Shown: one piece after another, positions 1 to 8,366 of the stretch
Layout: the number at the start of each line of letters is the position of its first letter
Position numbering within the stretch: position 1 is the stretch's first letter
Source of the DNA: Paraburkholderia kururiensis
GTDB lineage: Bacteria > Pseudomonadota > Gammaproteobacteria > Burkholderiales > Burkholderiaceae
Assembly: GCF_034424375.1 (NCBI RefSeq)
Contig: NZ_CP139965.1
Location: forward strand, 5,332,001-5,396,000
Reading direction: 5' to 3'
Length of the DNA stretch: 64,000 nucleotides
The notes under the pieces: model-generated
Seen by the model: only the letters and a program-made list of their open reading frames with translations
What the model was told of the DNA's origin: nothing
The model's database searches: none
Translations under genes and position numbers: made by a program

Positions 1-1
1 C

Positions 2-52
2 GATGCGCCGAACCAGCCGAAAACCGTGTGCATGCCAGACATCAACGAATGA
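2..52 (+). CDS. possible 3' end of a gene cut by the window edge
   Basis: An open frame runs from the first bases to a TGA at 50-52 and would end a protein with TVCMPDINE. Sixteen codons are too few to recognise a family. It could be the tail of a real gene or a chance frame. The next 150 bases up to the META-domain gene show nothing recognisable. Confidence 0.25.
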   Translation, partial: DAPNQPKTVCMPDINE

Positions 53-206
53 GGGGGGAAACCAACCTGCCGAGCAACTTGCCGAGTTTAACCGCTGAAG
101 CCGGACACTTCTGAGACAGCCCGCTGCGAGCCGACGAAGCGGGCGAAGCGTTGCGCCGCGGCGGCGCGACCACGGGTACCGCGAATACCGTCAATACCCG
201 CTGGCC

Positions 207-755
207 TTACTTTGCACGTCGCGCGAAAGTCAGCGTGCTGCCGTCGTCGAGCACGAGCAACAGTTGCTGCGGGTCGCGCATCTGCACGCCCGAGCGGTCG
301 ATGTGCGAGAGGGCGGCGAGGTAGTCGCCCTCCATCTGGCCGGCGGGCGTGGCGCAGGCCATGCGCGTGCCGGCGAGCGGCCCGAAGCCGAGCTTGCCGT
401 CCTTCAGCGTGTAGCTGCCCATGTAGCGGTTGCATCCGGAAAAGCCGCCCGCGCGGCGCTGTCCCGTTGCCGTCGACAGGTCGAGCGTAATGGACTTGGT
501 ACCTTCGCTGTGCGGGACGTCCCGCGCGGTGCCGTCCGCATTCTTCCAGCCCGTCAGTTCCCATTGCGTGTCGTCGAGCAGTTGCGTCGCCGCAGGGTTG
601 AACGGATCGGGCGCCGGCGCGGAGGCGTCGGGATGTTTGGGCAGCGCGCAGGCCGCGAGCGCGACGCACACGAGCGCGGCAAGCGCCGCCTTGCGCGACA
701 CGGCGGTCTGAACGGTGAGGCGCGCAATGCTTCGCGCGCGGAACATGGGGACCAT
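207..755 (-). CDS. META-domain (HslJ-like) lipoprotein
   Basis: The 182-residue product has a basic, hydrophobic N-terminus ending in a lipobox (LAAC, about residues 33-36), so it should be an envelope lipoprotein. The rest is a META domain of the HslJ type, shown by WELTGW near residue 65, the central GCNRYMGSY and the C-terminal LTF strand. META-domain proteins are linked to heat-shock or novobiocin tolerance in E. coli (HslJ), but their biochemical role is unclear. The ATG at 755 is supported by GAGGA 8 nt upstream. It diverges from purT. Family call is firm; function is not. Confidence 0.8.
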   Translation of the reverse strand: MVPMFRARSIARLTVQTAVSRKAALAALVCVALAACALPKHPDASAPAPDPFNPAATQLLDDTQWELTGWKNADGTARDVPHSEGTKSITLDLSTATGQRRAGGFSGCNRYMGSYTLKDGKLGFGPLAGTRMACATPAGQMEGDYLAALSHIDRSGVQMRDPQQLLLVLDDGSTLTFARRAK

Positions 756-970
756 GAAGCTGTTCCTCTTCGGACGGACGAAGGTGTAAGAGTACCCTGG
801 CGGCTTCGCGGCACGCGAGCCGCGCCGGTGTCGGACGAACGCAGGACCGGCCGAGGCCGATGCGCGTATCGCACCGCGCTGCGGGCCGCCGCAGGGGTTT
901 CGTGCGGGGCGCGCATGTTAACATCGGTGGCACTTTCTTTCACATCCGCTTCACACTCTCTGGAGACTTC

Positions 971-2194
971 ATGCAGATCGGTCAACGGATCGGCACGCCG
1001 CTTTCGGCAACGGCCACGCGCGTCATGCTGTTCGGCGCGGGCGAACTCGGCAAGGAAGTGATCATCGCGCTGCAGCGGCTCGGCGTGGAGGTGATCGCGG
1101 TCGACCGTTACCCCAACGCGCCGGGGCATCAGGTGGCCCACCGCGCGCACGTGATCGACATGACGGACCCGCAGGCGCTGCGCGCGCTGATCGAGCAGGA
1201 ACGGCCGCATCTCGTGGTGCCCGAAATCGAGGCCATCGCCACCGATGCGCTCGCCGCCGTGGAATCGGACGGCCTCGCCGAAGTCATCCCCACCGCGCGC
1301 GCCACCCAGCTCACCATGAACCGCGAAGGCATCCGGCGCCTTGCCGCCGAGGAACTCGGCCTGCCGACGTCGCCCTACGCCTTCGCCGACTCGCTCGAAG
1401 AACTGCGGGCCGGCATCGCGAAGGTCGGTTACCCGTGCGTCGTGAAGCCCGTGATGTCGTCGTCGGGCAAGGGCCAGTCGGTATTGCGCAGCGACGCCGA
1501 CGTGGAACCGGCCTGGCAGTACGCGCTCGCGGGCGGGCGCGTGAACCGGGGGCGCGTGATCGTGGAGGGCTTCATCGACTTCGAGTACGAGATCACGCAA
1601 CTTACCGTGCGCGCCGTGGACCCGGCCACGCAAGCCGTCAGCACGTATTTCTGCGACCCGATCGGCCACGTCCAGGTGGCAGGCGACTACGTCGAGTCGT
1701 GGCAGCCGCAGCCGATGAGCGAGAAGGCGCTCGCGCGCTCGCGCGAGATCGCGCAGAAGGTGACGACCGCGCTGGGCGGCCGGGGCATCTTCGGCGTCGA
1801 GCTGTTCGTGCGCGGCGACGAAGTGTGGTTCTCCGAGGTGAGTCCGCGTCCGCATGACACGGGGCTCGTGACGCTCGCCTCGCAGCGCTTCTCGGAGTTC
1901 GAATTGCACGCGCGGGCCATTCTCGGCCTGCCCGTCGATACGGCGCTGCGGGCGCCCGGCGCGTCGGCGGTGATCTACGGCGGGCTCGAAGAGCCGGGCA
2001 TCGCGTTCGAGGGCGTCAGCGAGGCGCTCGCCGTGCCGGGCACGGACCTGCGCCTTTTCGGCAAACCCGAAAGCTTCGTGAAGCGCCGCATGGGCGTGGC
2101 GCTGGCGACCGGCGCCAATATCGGCGAGGCGCTCGAGCGCGCCAAAGAGGCTGCCTCGCGCGTGCGCCCGGTCTCAGGAGAGGCCGGTCAGTAA
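971..2194 (+). CDS. purT: formate-dependent phosphoribosylglycinamide formyltransferase (GAR transformylase 2)
   Basis: PurT makes formyl-GAR from GAR, formate and ATP in purine synthesis, the folate-independent alternative to PurN. The 407-residue protein has the expected length and ATP-grasp layout: an N-terminal Rossmann-like segment (VMLFGAGELGKEV), the ATP-binding SSSGKGQSVL stretch around residue 160, and the metal and substrate motif SEVSPRPHDTG. The ATG at 971 follows CTGGAG; an upstream in-frame extension lacks a ribosome site and family similarity. A second purine gene, purD, lies 30 kb away. Confidence 0.95.
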   Translation: MQIGQRIGTPLSATATRVMLFGAGELGKEVIIALQRLGVEVIAVDRYPNAPGHQVAHRAHVIDMTDPQALRALIEQERPHLVVPEIEAIATDALAAVESDGLAEVIPTARATQLTMNREGIRRLAAEELGLPTSPYAFADSLEELRAGIAKVGYPCVVKPVMSSSGKGQSVLRSDADVEPAWQYALAGGRVNRGRVIVEGFIDFEYEITQLTVRAVDPATQAVSTYFCDPIGHVQVAGDYVESWQPQPMSEKALARSREIAQKVTTALGGRGIFGVELFVRGDEVWFSEVSPRPHDTGLVTLASQRFSEFELHARAILGLPVDTALRAPGASAVIYGGLEEPGIAFEGVSEALAVPGTDLRLFGKPESFVKRRMGVALATGANIGEALERAKEAASRVRPVSGEAGQ

Positions 2195-2275
2195 GCCCCA
2201 GAGCGCGGCGAACGAACGAGGCAAAGGCCGCGCGGGTCAGGGCGGTTACGAGGGCGGGGCACGAAGGAGGGATCG

Positions 2276-2521
2276 ATGAAGCCAGCATCCTGCTACACCG
2301 GCGACGGTCACCATGCGCCTCGCGCCCTGGGTATTGTTCGTCTCGCCGGGCGCGCTGCGGCGTGCGCTGTGCTCGGCGTCGCGCTGATCGCGGGTCTGGG
2401 CGGATGCGGGCTCGCGGCGGCGCCATGCCGCATCGCGTCCGCGGGTTTGAAAATCGTACCGGTAGTGGGCCATGCCGCCGCCGCGCCCACCGATGCATGT
2501 GCCGACGTCATCGATCCGTAA
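2276..2521 (+). CDS. small lipoprotein, probably DUF6726-like
   Basis: The 81-residue product has a hydrophobic stretch (AVLGVALIAGLGGC) ending in a plausible lipobox, then a short mature part with two further cysteines and the segment AGLKIVPVVGHAAAAPTD. A strong AAGGAGG lies just before the ATG. I believe this matches a small betaproteobacterial lipoprotein family (DUF6726), but that is from memory. It is followed 43 bp later by the lysozyme-inhibitor gene, so the two may be co-transcribed and both act in the envelope. Function unknown. Confidence 0.7.
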   Translation: MKPASCYTGDGHHAPRALGIVRLAGRAAACAVLGVALIAGLGGCGLAAAPCRIASAGLKIVPVVGHAAAAPTDACADVIDP

Positions 2522-2564
2522 CGTCTTTACGCGCGCCACGACGGCGCGAGCGGCGGAGAACGAC

Positions 2565-2954
2565 ATGAAGAAGAACCGCAAGCGGCCTGTCGCATTCGCC
2601 GCCACTCTCGCAACCACGCTGACGCTCGCCGCCGCGGACGGCAACGCCGCGCCCGGGCCGCTCAGCATCGGCGAGATCCAGACGCAGGCGCGGCACACGT
2701 TCCGCTACACCTGCTCGAGCGGGCGCACGTTCAAGGTCTCGTATCTGAGCGCCGCCAACGGCCAGAGCTTTGCCGTCTTGCCGGTGAACGGACGCGCCAT
2801 GCTGTTCGTCAACACGCTCGCGGCCTCGGGCGCGAAGTACCAGGCCGATCGCTACACGTGGTGGACCAAGGGGCCGCGCGCCGACCTCTACGACGCCACG
2901 GCCGGCGAGAACGCGCCGCCCATCCTCGCCGACTGCGTCACCATCCAGCGCTGA
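2565..2954 (+). CDS. MliC-family C-type lysozyme inhibitor, periplasmic
   Basis: The 129-residue protein starts with a signal peptide (KKNRKRP, then a hydrophobic run ending ANAAP-like near residue 30). The mature part has the MliC pattern: FRYTCSSGRTFKVSYL at the first strand, then FAVLPVNGRAMLF, the aromatic YTWWTKG loop, and a closing cysteine (LADCVTIQR) to pair with the first. MliC/PliC proteins bind the active site of C-type lysozymes and protect peptidoglycan from host lysozyme. The start is supported by GGAGAA before ATG 2565. A longer in-frame extension to 2472 overlaps the preceding gene and is rejected. Confidence 0.8.
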   Translation: MKKNRKRPVAFAATLATTLTLAAADGNAAPGPLSIGEIQTQARHTFRYTCSSGRTFKVSYLSAANGQSFAVLPVNGRAMLFVNTLAASGAKYQADRYTWWTKGPRADLYDATAGENAPPILADCVTIQR

Positions 2955-3193
2955 TCCGCGCGGCCTGGAGGCACGGCTGAGAGGCACACACCCTGCCGCC
3001 CAGCGCGCACCTATTCCCGCCCGGTAGTAATCTGTGACCCGCGCACCGCGCCGATGCCGACCTGCATCGGCGCGACGTGCCGCACGGTTCTCTCTTTTTT
3101 CGATCGTCCGGTTGCGAACTCCCGGCGCGGGCATGGGCACGTGGACTGCTGCCTCCTGCGGGCGAACGCGCCGTCACTGACGCGAGACTCCCC

Positions 3194-4858
3194 ATGAAAG
3201 CATCGGATCTGTTCGTCAAGGCACTGGAAGCGGAAGGCGTCGAGTACGTGTTCGGCATTCCAGGCGAAGAAAACCTCGATCTGCTCGAGTCGCTGCGCCG
3301 CTCGAAAATCAGGCTCGTCGTGACGCGCCACGAGCAGGCCGCCGGCTTCATGGCGGCCACCTACGGGCGCCTGACCGGCCGCACGGGCGTGTGTCTCGCG
3401 ACGCTCGGCCCCGGCGCCACCAATTTCGTCACGGCCGCCGCGTACGCGCAGCTAGGCGGCATGCCCATGCTGATGGTGACCGGCCAGAAGCCCATCAAGA
3501 CCAGCAAGCAGGGACATTTCCAGATCGTGGACGTGGTGCGCATGATGGAGCCGCTTACCAAATACACGCGGCAGATCGTCTCGATCGGCAACATTCCGGC
3601 GCTCGTGCGCGAAGCGTTCCGGCGCGCCGAGGACGAGCGGCCCGGCGCCGTGCATCTCGAACTGCCCGAAGACGTCGCGGACGAAGAAGGCGACGGCAAG
3701 CCCATTCCGAAGAGCTTCAGTCGCCGCCCCATCGCCGAGGAAAAAGCGGTGACGCACGCGGTGGCCGCCATTGCAAAGGCGCGTCATCCGCTCCTGATGA
3801 TCGGCGCGGGCGGCAACCGCAAGACCACGCGCAAGGAACTGCGCGAGTTCGTCGACCAGATCGGCATTCCGTTTTTCACGACGCAGATGGGCAAGGGCGT
3901 GATCGACGAATCGCATCCGCTGTGGCTCGGCAACGCCACGCTGTCCGACGGCGACTTCGTGCATCGCGCCATCGACCACGCCGACTGCATCATCAACGTG
4001 GGCCACGACGTGATCGAGAAGCCGCCGTTCTTCATGCGCAGCGTGGATGCGGGCGAGAAAACGGTGATCCACGTGAACTTCCTCGGCGCCGAAGTGGACC
4101 CGGTGTACTTCCCGCAGATCGAGGTGGTGGGCGATATCGCCAACACGCTCTGGCAGTTGAAGGAGAGCCTGAAGGCGCGGCTCGAACGCGGCGAGCCGCA
4201 GTGGGACTTCGCGCGCTTCACCGAGATCAAGCAGCACTTCGAGGAACACCTCGCGCGGGGTCAGCACGACGAGCGCTTCCCGATGTACCCGGTGCGCGTG
4301 GTGCACGACGTCTACGAGACGATGCCGGTGGACGGCATCATCTGTCTCGACAACGGCATGTACAAGATCTGGTTCGCGCGCTACTACCGCGCGCACGAGC
4401 CGAACGCGCTGCTGCTCGACAACGCGCTCGCCTCGATGGGCGCCGGGCTGCCCTCGGCCATCGCGACGAAGATCGTGCATCCCGAGCGCAAGGTGATGGC
4501 CGTGTGCGGCGACGGCGGCTTCATGATGAATTCGCAGGAACTCGAAACGGCGGTGCGGCTGAAGCTCGATCTCGTGGTGCTGATCCTGCGCGACGACGCG
4601 TTCGGCATGATCCGCTGGAAGCAGGAGAACATGAATTTTCCCGACTACGGCATGACGCTGCGCAATCCCGATTTCGTAGAGTACGCGAAGAGCTATGGGG
4701 CGCAGGGCCATCGCATCGCGGCCGCGGACGAACTCGCGCCGCTCGTGCGCGAATGCTTCGCGGCGCCTGGCGTGCATGTGATCGACGTGCCGATCGACTA
4801 CTCGGACAACGAGCGTGTGCTCAACCGCGAGATCAAGCGGCTGTCGGCGCAGATCTAG
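3194..4858 (+). CDS. acetolactate-synthase-like ThDP-dependent enzyme (AlsS/IlvB family)
   Basis: The 554-residue protein has the three-domain ThDP fold of acetohydroxyacid synthases. The catalytic glutamate is E47 in TRHEQAAGFMA, and the diphosphate/Mg site begins with GDGG at residues 439-442. The usual asparagine about 26 residues later is replaced by aspartate (D467, in RDDAFGMIRW). No regulatory subunit gene is adjacent, unlike ilvI at the window's right end, so this is probably not the biosynthetic enzyme. An aldehyde dehydrogenase starts 62 bp downstream, suggesting that the enzyme might act as a 2-oxoacid decarboxylase or lyase whose aldehyde product is then oxidised. Start ATG 3194 is chosen by family alignment; its ribosome site is weak. 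Confidence 0.8.
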   Translation: MKASDLFVKALEAEGVEYVFGIPGEENLDLLESLRRSKIRLVVTRHEQAAGFMAATYGRLTGRTGVCLATLGPGATNFVTAAAYAQLGGMPMLMVTGQKPIKTSKQGHFQIVDVVRMMEPLTKYTRQIVSIGNIPALVREAFRRAEDERPGAVHLELPEDVADEEGDGKPIPKSFSRRPIAEEKAVTHAVAAIAKARHPLLMIGAGGNRKTTRKELREFVDQIGIPFFTTQMGKGVIDESHPLWLGNATLSDGDFVHRAIDHADCIINVGHDVIEKPPFFMRSVDAGEKTVIHVNFLGAEVDPVYFPQIEVVGDIANTLWQLKESLKARLERGEPQWDFARFTEIKQHFEEHLARGQHDERFPMYPVRVVHDVYETMPVDGIICLDNGMYKIWFARYYRAHEPNALLLDNALASMGAGLPSAIATKIVHPERKVMAVCGDGGFMMNSQELETAVRLKLDLVVLILRDDAFGMIRWKQENMNFPDYGMTLRNPDFVEYAKSYGAQGHRIAAADELAPLVRECFAAPGVHVIDVPIDYSDNERVLNREIKRLSAQI

Positions 4859-4920
4859 GCGCGGGGCCGGGCGCACCGCCGCGCTGCTCTCTCAACCCAG
4901 GCTTCAAGGAGAACTCGACC

Positions 4921-6357
4921 ATGTTGAAACCGGCTTATCCGTATTACCTCGCCAACGAGGCGGTGGCGGCCAACACCGATCTCGAAGTCACCGACAAGTA
5001 CAGCGGCGAAGTCGCTACGCGCGTCGCGCTCGCGGACGCGAAGGCGATCGACGCGGCTATCGGCGCCGCGGTCGCCGCGTTGCCGGCGCTGCGCGCGTAC
5101 CCGCCGTTCAAGCGCCAGGCCGTGCTCGAACATTGCGCGAAGCGTTTTCGCGAACGCTTCGACGAACTCGCGATGGCGCTGTGCATCGAGGCGGGCAAAC
5201 CGATCAACGATTCGCGCGGCGAAGTCACGCGGCTCATCGACACCTTCAAGGTGGCGGCCGAAGAGTCCGTGCGGATCGACGGCGAGATCGTGAACCTCGA
5301 AATCTCGCCGCGCGCGAAGGGCTACCGCGGCTACGTGAAGCGCGTGCCGATCGGCCCGTGCTCGTTCATCTCGCCGTTCAACTTTCCACTGAATCTCGCC
5401 GCTCACAAGGTGGCGCCCGCGCTCGCCGCCGGCGTGCCGTTCGTGCTCAAGCCGGCGAGCCGCACGCCGGTGGGCGCGCTCATCATCGGCGAAGTGCTGG
5501 CTGAAACGGACCTGCCGAAAGGCGCGTTCTCGATCCTGCCCGCGCATCGCGACGGCGCGGACCTCTTCACGACCGACGAACGTTTCCGCCTGCTCTCGTT
5601 CACGGGCTCGCCCGCGGTGGGCTGGGACCTGAAGCGCCGGGCGGGCAAGAAGAAAGTGATCCTGGAGCTGGGCGGCAACGCGGCGGCCATTGTGGACGCC
5701 GACCAGCGCGACAAGCTCGACTACGTCGTGGACCGGCTCGCCTTCGGCGCGTTCTACCAGTCCGGCCAGAGCTGCATCGGCGTGCAGCGCATCCTCGCGC
5801 ACGATGCGATCTACGACGCGCTGCGCGAGAAGCTGATTGCGAAGACGAAGTCGCTCAAGATGGGCGACCCGAAGGACGAGCAGACCTTCGTCGGGCCGAT
5901 GATCTCGGAGTCCGAGGCCCGGCGGCTCTCTGGCTGGATGGACGCGGCCGTGAAGGACGGCGCGAAGATCGTGGCGGGCGGCCGGGTGGAAGGCGCGATG
6001 TTCGAGGCGACGCTGCTGGAGAACGTGGGGCGCGCAAGCGACCTCTACCGCAAGGAGGCGTTCGGGCCGGTCGCGATCCTGGAGCGCTTCCACGATTTCG
6101 GCGAGGCGCTGGACACCGTGAACGACAGCGACTTCGGTCTGCAGGCCGGCGTGTTCACCAATTCGCTCGCGCATGCCCATCGCGCGTGGGACGCGCTCGA
6201 AGTGGGCGGCGTGGTGATCAACGACGTGCCGTCGTTTCGCGTCGATAACATGCCGTATGGCGGCGTGAAGGACTCGGGCCTCGGCCGCGAGGGCGTGCGC
6301 TACGCGATCGAAGACATGACCGAGTTGCGGCTGATGGTCATGCGCGAGACGTGGTGA
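4921..6357 (+). CDS. NAD(P)-dependent aldehyde dehydrogenase
   Basis: The 478-residue protein is a complete aldehyde dehydrogenase. It shows FNFPLNLAAHK near the cofactor site, FTGSPAVGW, the general-base glutamate E249 in LELGGN, and the nucleophilic cysteine C285 in SGQSCIG. It ends with the usual PYGGVKDSGLGREG. AAGGAG precedes the ATG. Co-orientation and short spacing with the ThDP enzyme point to one transcript and a shared substrate path. The substrate cannot be read from sequence; it resembles the succinate-semialdehyde or lactaldehyde dehydrogenase group in general form. Confidence 0.88.
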   Translation: MLKPAYPYYLANEAVAANTDLEVTDKYSGEVATRVALADAKAIDAAIGAAVAALPALRAYPPFKRQAVLEHCAKRFRERFDELAMALCIEAGKPINDSRGEVTRLIDTFKVAAEESVRIDGEIVNLEISPRAKGYRGYVKRVPIGPCSFISPFNFPLNLAAHKVAPALAAGVPFVLKPASRTPVGALIIGEVLAETDLPKGAFSILPAHRDGADLFTTDERFRLLSFTGSPAVGWDLKRRAGKKKVILELGGNAAAIVDADQRDKLDYVVDRLAFGAFYQSGQSCIGVQRILAHDAIYDALREKLIAKTKSLKMGDPKDEQTFVGPMISESEARRLSGWMDAAVKDGAKIVAGGRVEGAMFEATLLENVGRASDLYRKEAFGPVAILERFHDFGEALDTVNDSDFGLQAGVFTNSLAHAHRAWDALEVGGVVINDVPSFRVDNMPYGGVKDSGLGREGVRYAIEDMTELRLMVMRETW

Positions 6358-6506
6358 AGACGGCGAGGGCGGGAGGCTGGAGTGGCAAGTGCGCGGTGAT
6401 TGCGGCATGGGCGCCGCCTGGGTGCACACGGGGCACCCCGAGCCGCAGCCGGACGGCTCGGCGCGACGACCGTGCGCCGGCGCCGCGCCCGCCGCCACAG
6501 CCGCCT

Positions 6507-6528
6507 CCCCTGGCCATCCGGCCAGGGG
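6507..6528. repeat. perfect 9-bp inverted repeat downstream of the aldehyde dehydrogenase
   Basis: CCCCTGGCC and GGCCAGGGG flank a 4-base loop (ATCC). It would form a strong hairpin 150 bp after the dehydrogenase stop and just before the rhlE promoter. No T-run follows, so it is not a classical intrinsic terminator; it could be a transcript-end hairpin or a spacer palindrome. Confidence 0.5.
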
Positions 6529-6549
6529 GTGGTACGGGCGCTGCGGTGC

Positions 6550-6555
6550 TACAAT
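6550..6555 (+). promoter_or_regulatory. putative -10 element (TACAAT) for rhlE
   Basis: TACAAT is a good sigma-70 -10 hexamer and recurs ahead of several genes here (dnaE, msbA, the 19362 glycosyltransferase). No convincing -35 is visible. If used, transcription would begin near 6562 and give rhlE an unusually long leader of about 250 nt. The 453-base gap 6358-6810 holds this element, the two hairpin regions described separately, and no credible gene. Confidence 0.4.
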
Positions 6556-6744
6556 GTCGGCCTTTGAGCGTGCCTGCCGGGATGCCGGGACCTCGGCGTC
6601 TCAGGCTCCGCAGAAAGGCCGCCGCCCGGAGCTTCCGGGCCACGCATGCGCGCTTCACATCCGATTCATGCCTGATTAGCCCGTGCGGGAATTTCGCGGC
6701 AGCGAACGGTTCCACCTTCATTCCGATGCTTCGAGCGGCTTCAT

Positions 6745-6797
6745 GCCGCCACGTAGCGGCCCGAGCGGCCGCCGCGCGCCCAAGGGGGCGCCTTTTT
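6745..6797 (+). terminator. terminator-like hairpin with competing upstream hairpins in the rhlE leader
   Basis: GCGCCC (6776-6781) pairs with GGGCGC (6786-6791) across AAGG, followed by C and five T residues, ending only 13 nt before the rhlE ATG. Upstream lie GCCGC/GCGGC (6745-6759) and GCGGCC/GGCCGC (6755-6772), which share bases with each other and abut the terminator stem. Mutually exclusive hairpins ending in a T-run just ahead of a helicase start suggest attenuation or autoregulation by RNA unwinding. The structure is read by eye; folding energy is not computed. Confidence 0.5.
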
Positions 6798-6810
6798 AGC
6801 GAAAGCCACC

Positions 6811-8253
6811 ATGTCCGACACAGCTGTCCAGCCCAGCACTTCGACCTTCGACCAGTTCGGCCTTGCGCCCGACATCCTCAAGGCGATTGCCGACCAGGGC
6901 TACACGACTCCCACGCCCATCCAGGCGCAGGCGATTCCGGTCGTGCTCGCCGGGCGGGACGTCATGGGCGCGGCGCAGACCGGCACCGGCAAGACCGCGA
7001 GCTTTTCGCTGCCGATCATCCAGCGGCTGTTGCCGTCGGCCAGCACGAGCGCGTCGCCGGCGCGCCATCCGGTGCGCGCGCTGATCCTCACGCCCACCCG
7101 CGAACTCGCCGACCAGGTCGCCGCCAACGTGCGCGCCTACGCCCAGCACACGCCGCTGCGCAGCGCGGTGGTGTTCGGCGGCGTGGACATGAATCCGCAG
7201 TCGGCCGAGCTGCGGCGCGGCGTGGAAATCCTGATCGCGACGCCGGGGCGCCTGCTCGACCACGTGCAGCAGAAGACCGCGAACCTGGGCCAGGTGCAGA
7301 TGCTCGTGCTCGACGAAGCCGACCGCATGCTCGACATGGGTTTCCTGCCCGACCTGCAGCGCATCCTGAACCTGCTGCCGAAGGAGCGCCAGACGCTGCT
7401 CTTCTCCGCCACGTTCTCGCCCGAAATCAAGAAGTTGGCGGCCACTTACTTGCGCAACCCGCAGACCATCGAGGTGGCGCGCAGCAACTCGACGGCCACG
7501 AACGTCACGCAGATCGTCTACGAGGTGGCCGAGGGCGACAAGACGGGCGCGGTCGTGCAACTGATCCGCGAACGCGGGCTCAAGCAGGTGATCGTGTTCT
7601 GCAACAGCAAGATCGGCGCGAGCCGGCTTGCGCGCCAGCTGGAGCGCAGCGGCGTGGTGGCCACGGCGATTCACGGCGACCGCACGCAGAGCGAGCGCAT
7701 GCAGGCGCTCGACGCCTTCAAGCGCGGCGAGATCGAGGCGCTCGTGGCCACGGACGTGGCGGCGCGCGGGCTCGACATCGCGGAGCTTCCCGCCGTGATC
7801 AACTTCGACCTGCCGTTCAACGCCGAAGACTACGTGCACCGCATCGGCCGCACGGGCCGCGCGGGCGCGTCGGGCGATGCCCTGTCGCTGTGCAGCCCGA
7901 ACGAGCGCAAGCAACTGGCCGACATCGAAAAGCTGATCAAGCGGCCCATCGAGGTGCAGCGTCTGACCGTGGACGTGCCGGTTGCGCATCACGAGGAGCG
8001 TGGCGGCCGGCGCGAGCGCGATGGCCGCACGGAGCGGACGGGGCACCGGCGGTCCGCGTCGTTCGACCGGCCGCACCACCGCCAGGCCGCGCCCGTCGAC
8101 GATTTCTTCCTCAAGCCTTATGAGCCGTCGGCCTCCTCTGCCGGCAAGGCCGAAGACAACGCCGCCCCGGCGCCGCAGAAAAATGCGTCGAAGCAGCCGC
8201 TCGCCGCGTTGCTGGGCGGCTTCGGCATGGCACGCAAGGGTTCTTCGTCCTGA
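6811..8253 (+). CDS. rhlE: DEAD-box ATP-dependent RNA helicase, RhlE type
   Basis: RNA helicase for ribosome assembly and RNA turnover. All core motifs are present in order: Q motif (TPTPIQAQAIP), Walker A AQTGTGKT, PTRELA, GG, TPGR, DEAD, SAT, then the second RecA domain with ARGLDI and HRIGRTGR. The last 90 residues are a basic, Arg/His-rich then Ala-rich tail, typical of RhlE proteins and likely to bind RNA. The length (480) is normal. It is transcribed toward gluQ, with 113 bp between the two stops. The start codon sits directly after a terminator-like hairpin. Confidence 0.92.
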   Translation: MSDTAVQPSTSTFDQFGLAPDILKAIADQGYTTPTPIQAQAIPVVLAGRDVMGAAQTGTGKTASFSLPIIQRLLPSASTSASPARHPVRALILTPTRELADQVAANVRAYAQHTPLRSAVVFGGVDMNPQSAELRRGVEILIATPGRLLDHVQQKTANLGQVQMLVLDEADRMLDMGFLPDLQRILNLLPKERQTLLFSATFSPEIKKLAATYLRNPQTIEVARSNSTATNVTQIVYEVAEGDKTGAVVQLIRERGLKQVIVFCNSKIGASRLARQLERSGVVATAIHGDRTQSERMQALDAFKRGEIEALVATDVAARGLDIAELPAVINFDLPFNAEDYVHRIGRTGRAGASGDALSLCSPNERKQLADIEKLIKRPIEVQRLTVDVPVAHHEERGGRRERDGRTERTGHRRSASFDRPHHRQAAPVDDFFLKPYEPSASSAGKAEDNAAPAPQKNASKQPLAALLGGFGMARKGSSS

Positions 8254-8366
8254 GATACGTCACGGCCTGATCGCGGCCGGCAGGCTCGGCTTCGTCCGGC
8301 TTCGCTCGTCGTGATGCGGCGGTCACGCCGTCTGCACGCTCCGGGCGACGCGGTCGCCGCGCGTCG

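Noticed and set aside
6507..6528. intrinsic terminator after the aldehyde dehydrogenase
   Set aside because: Strong hairpin but no T-run follows; kept only as an inverted repeat.
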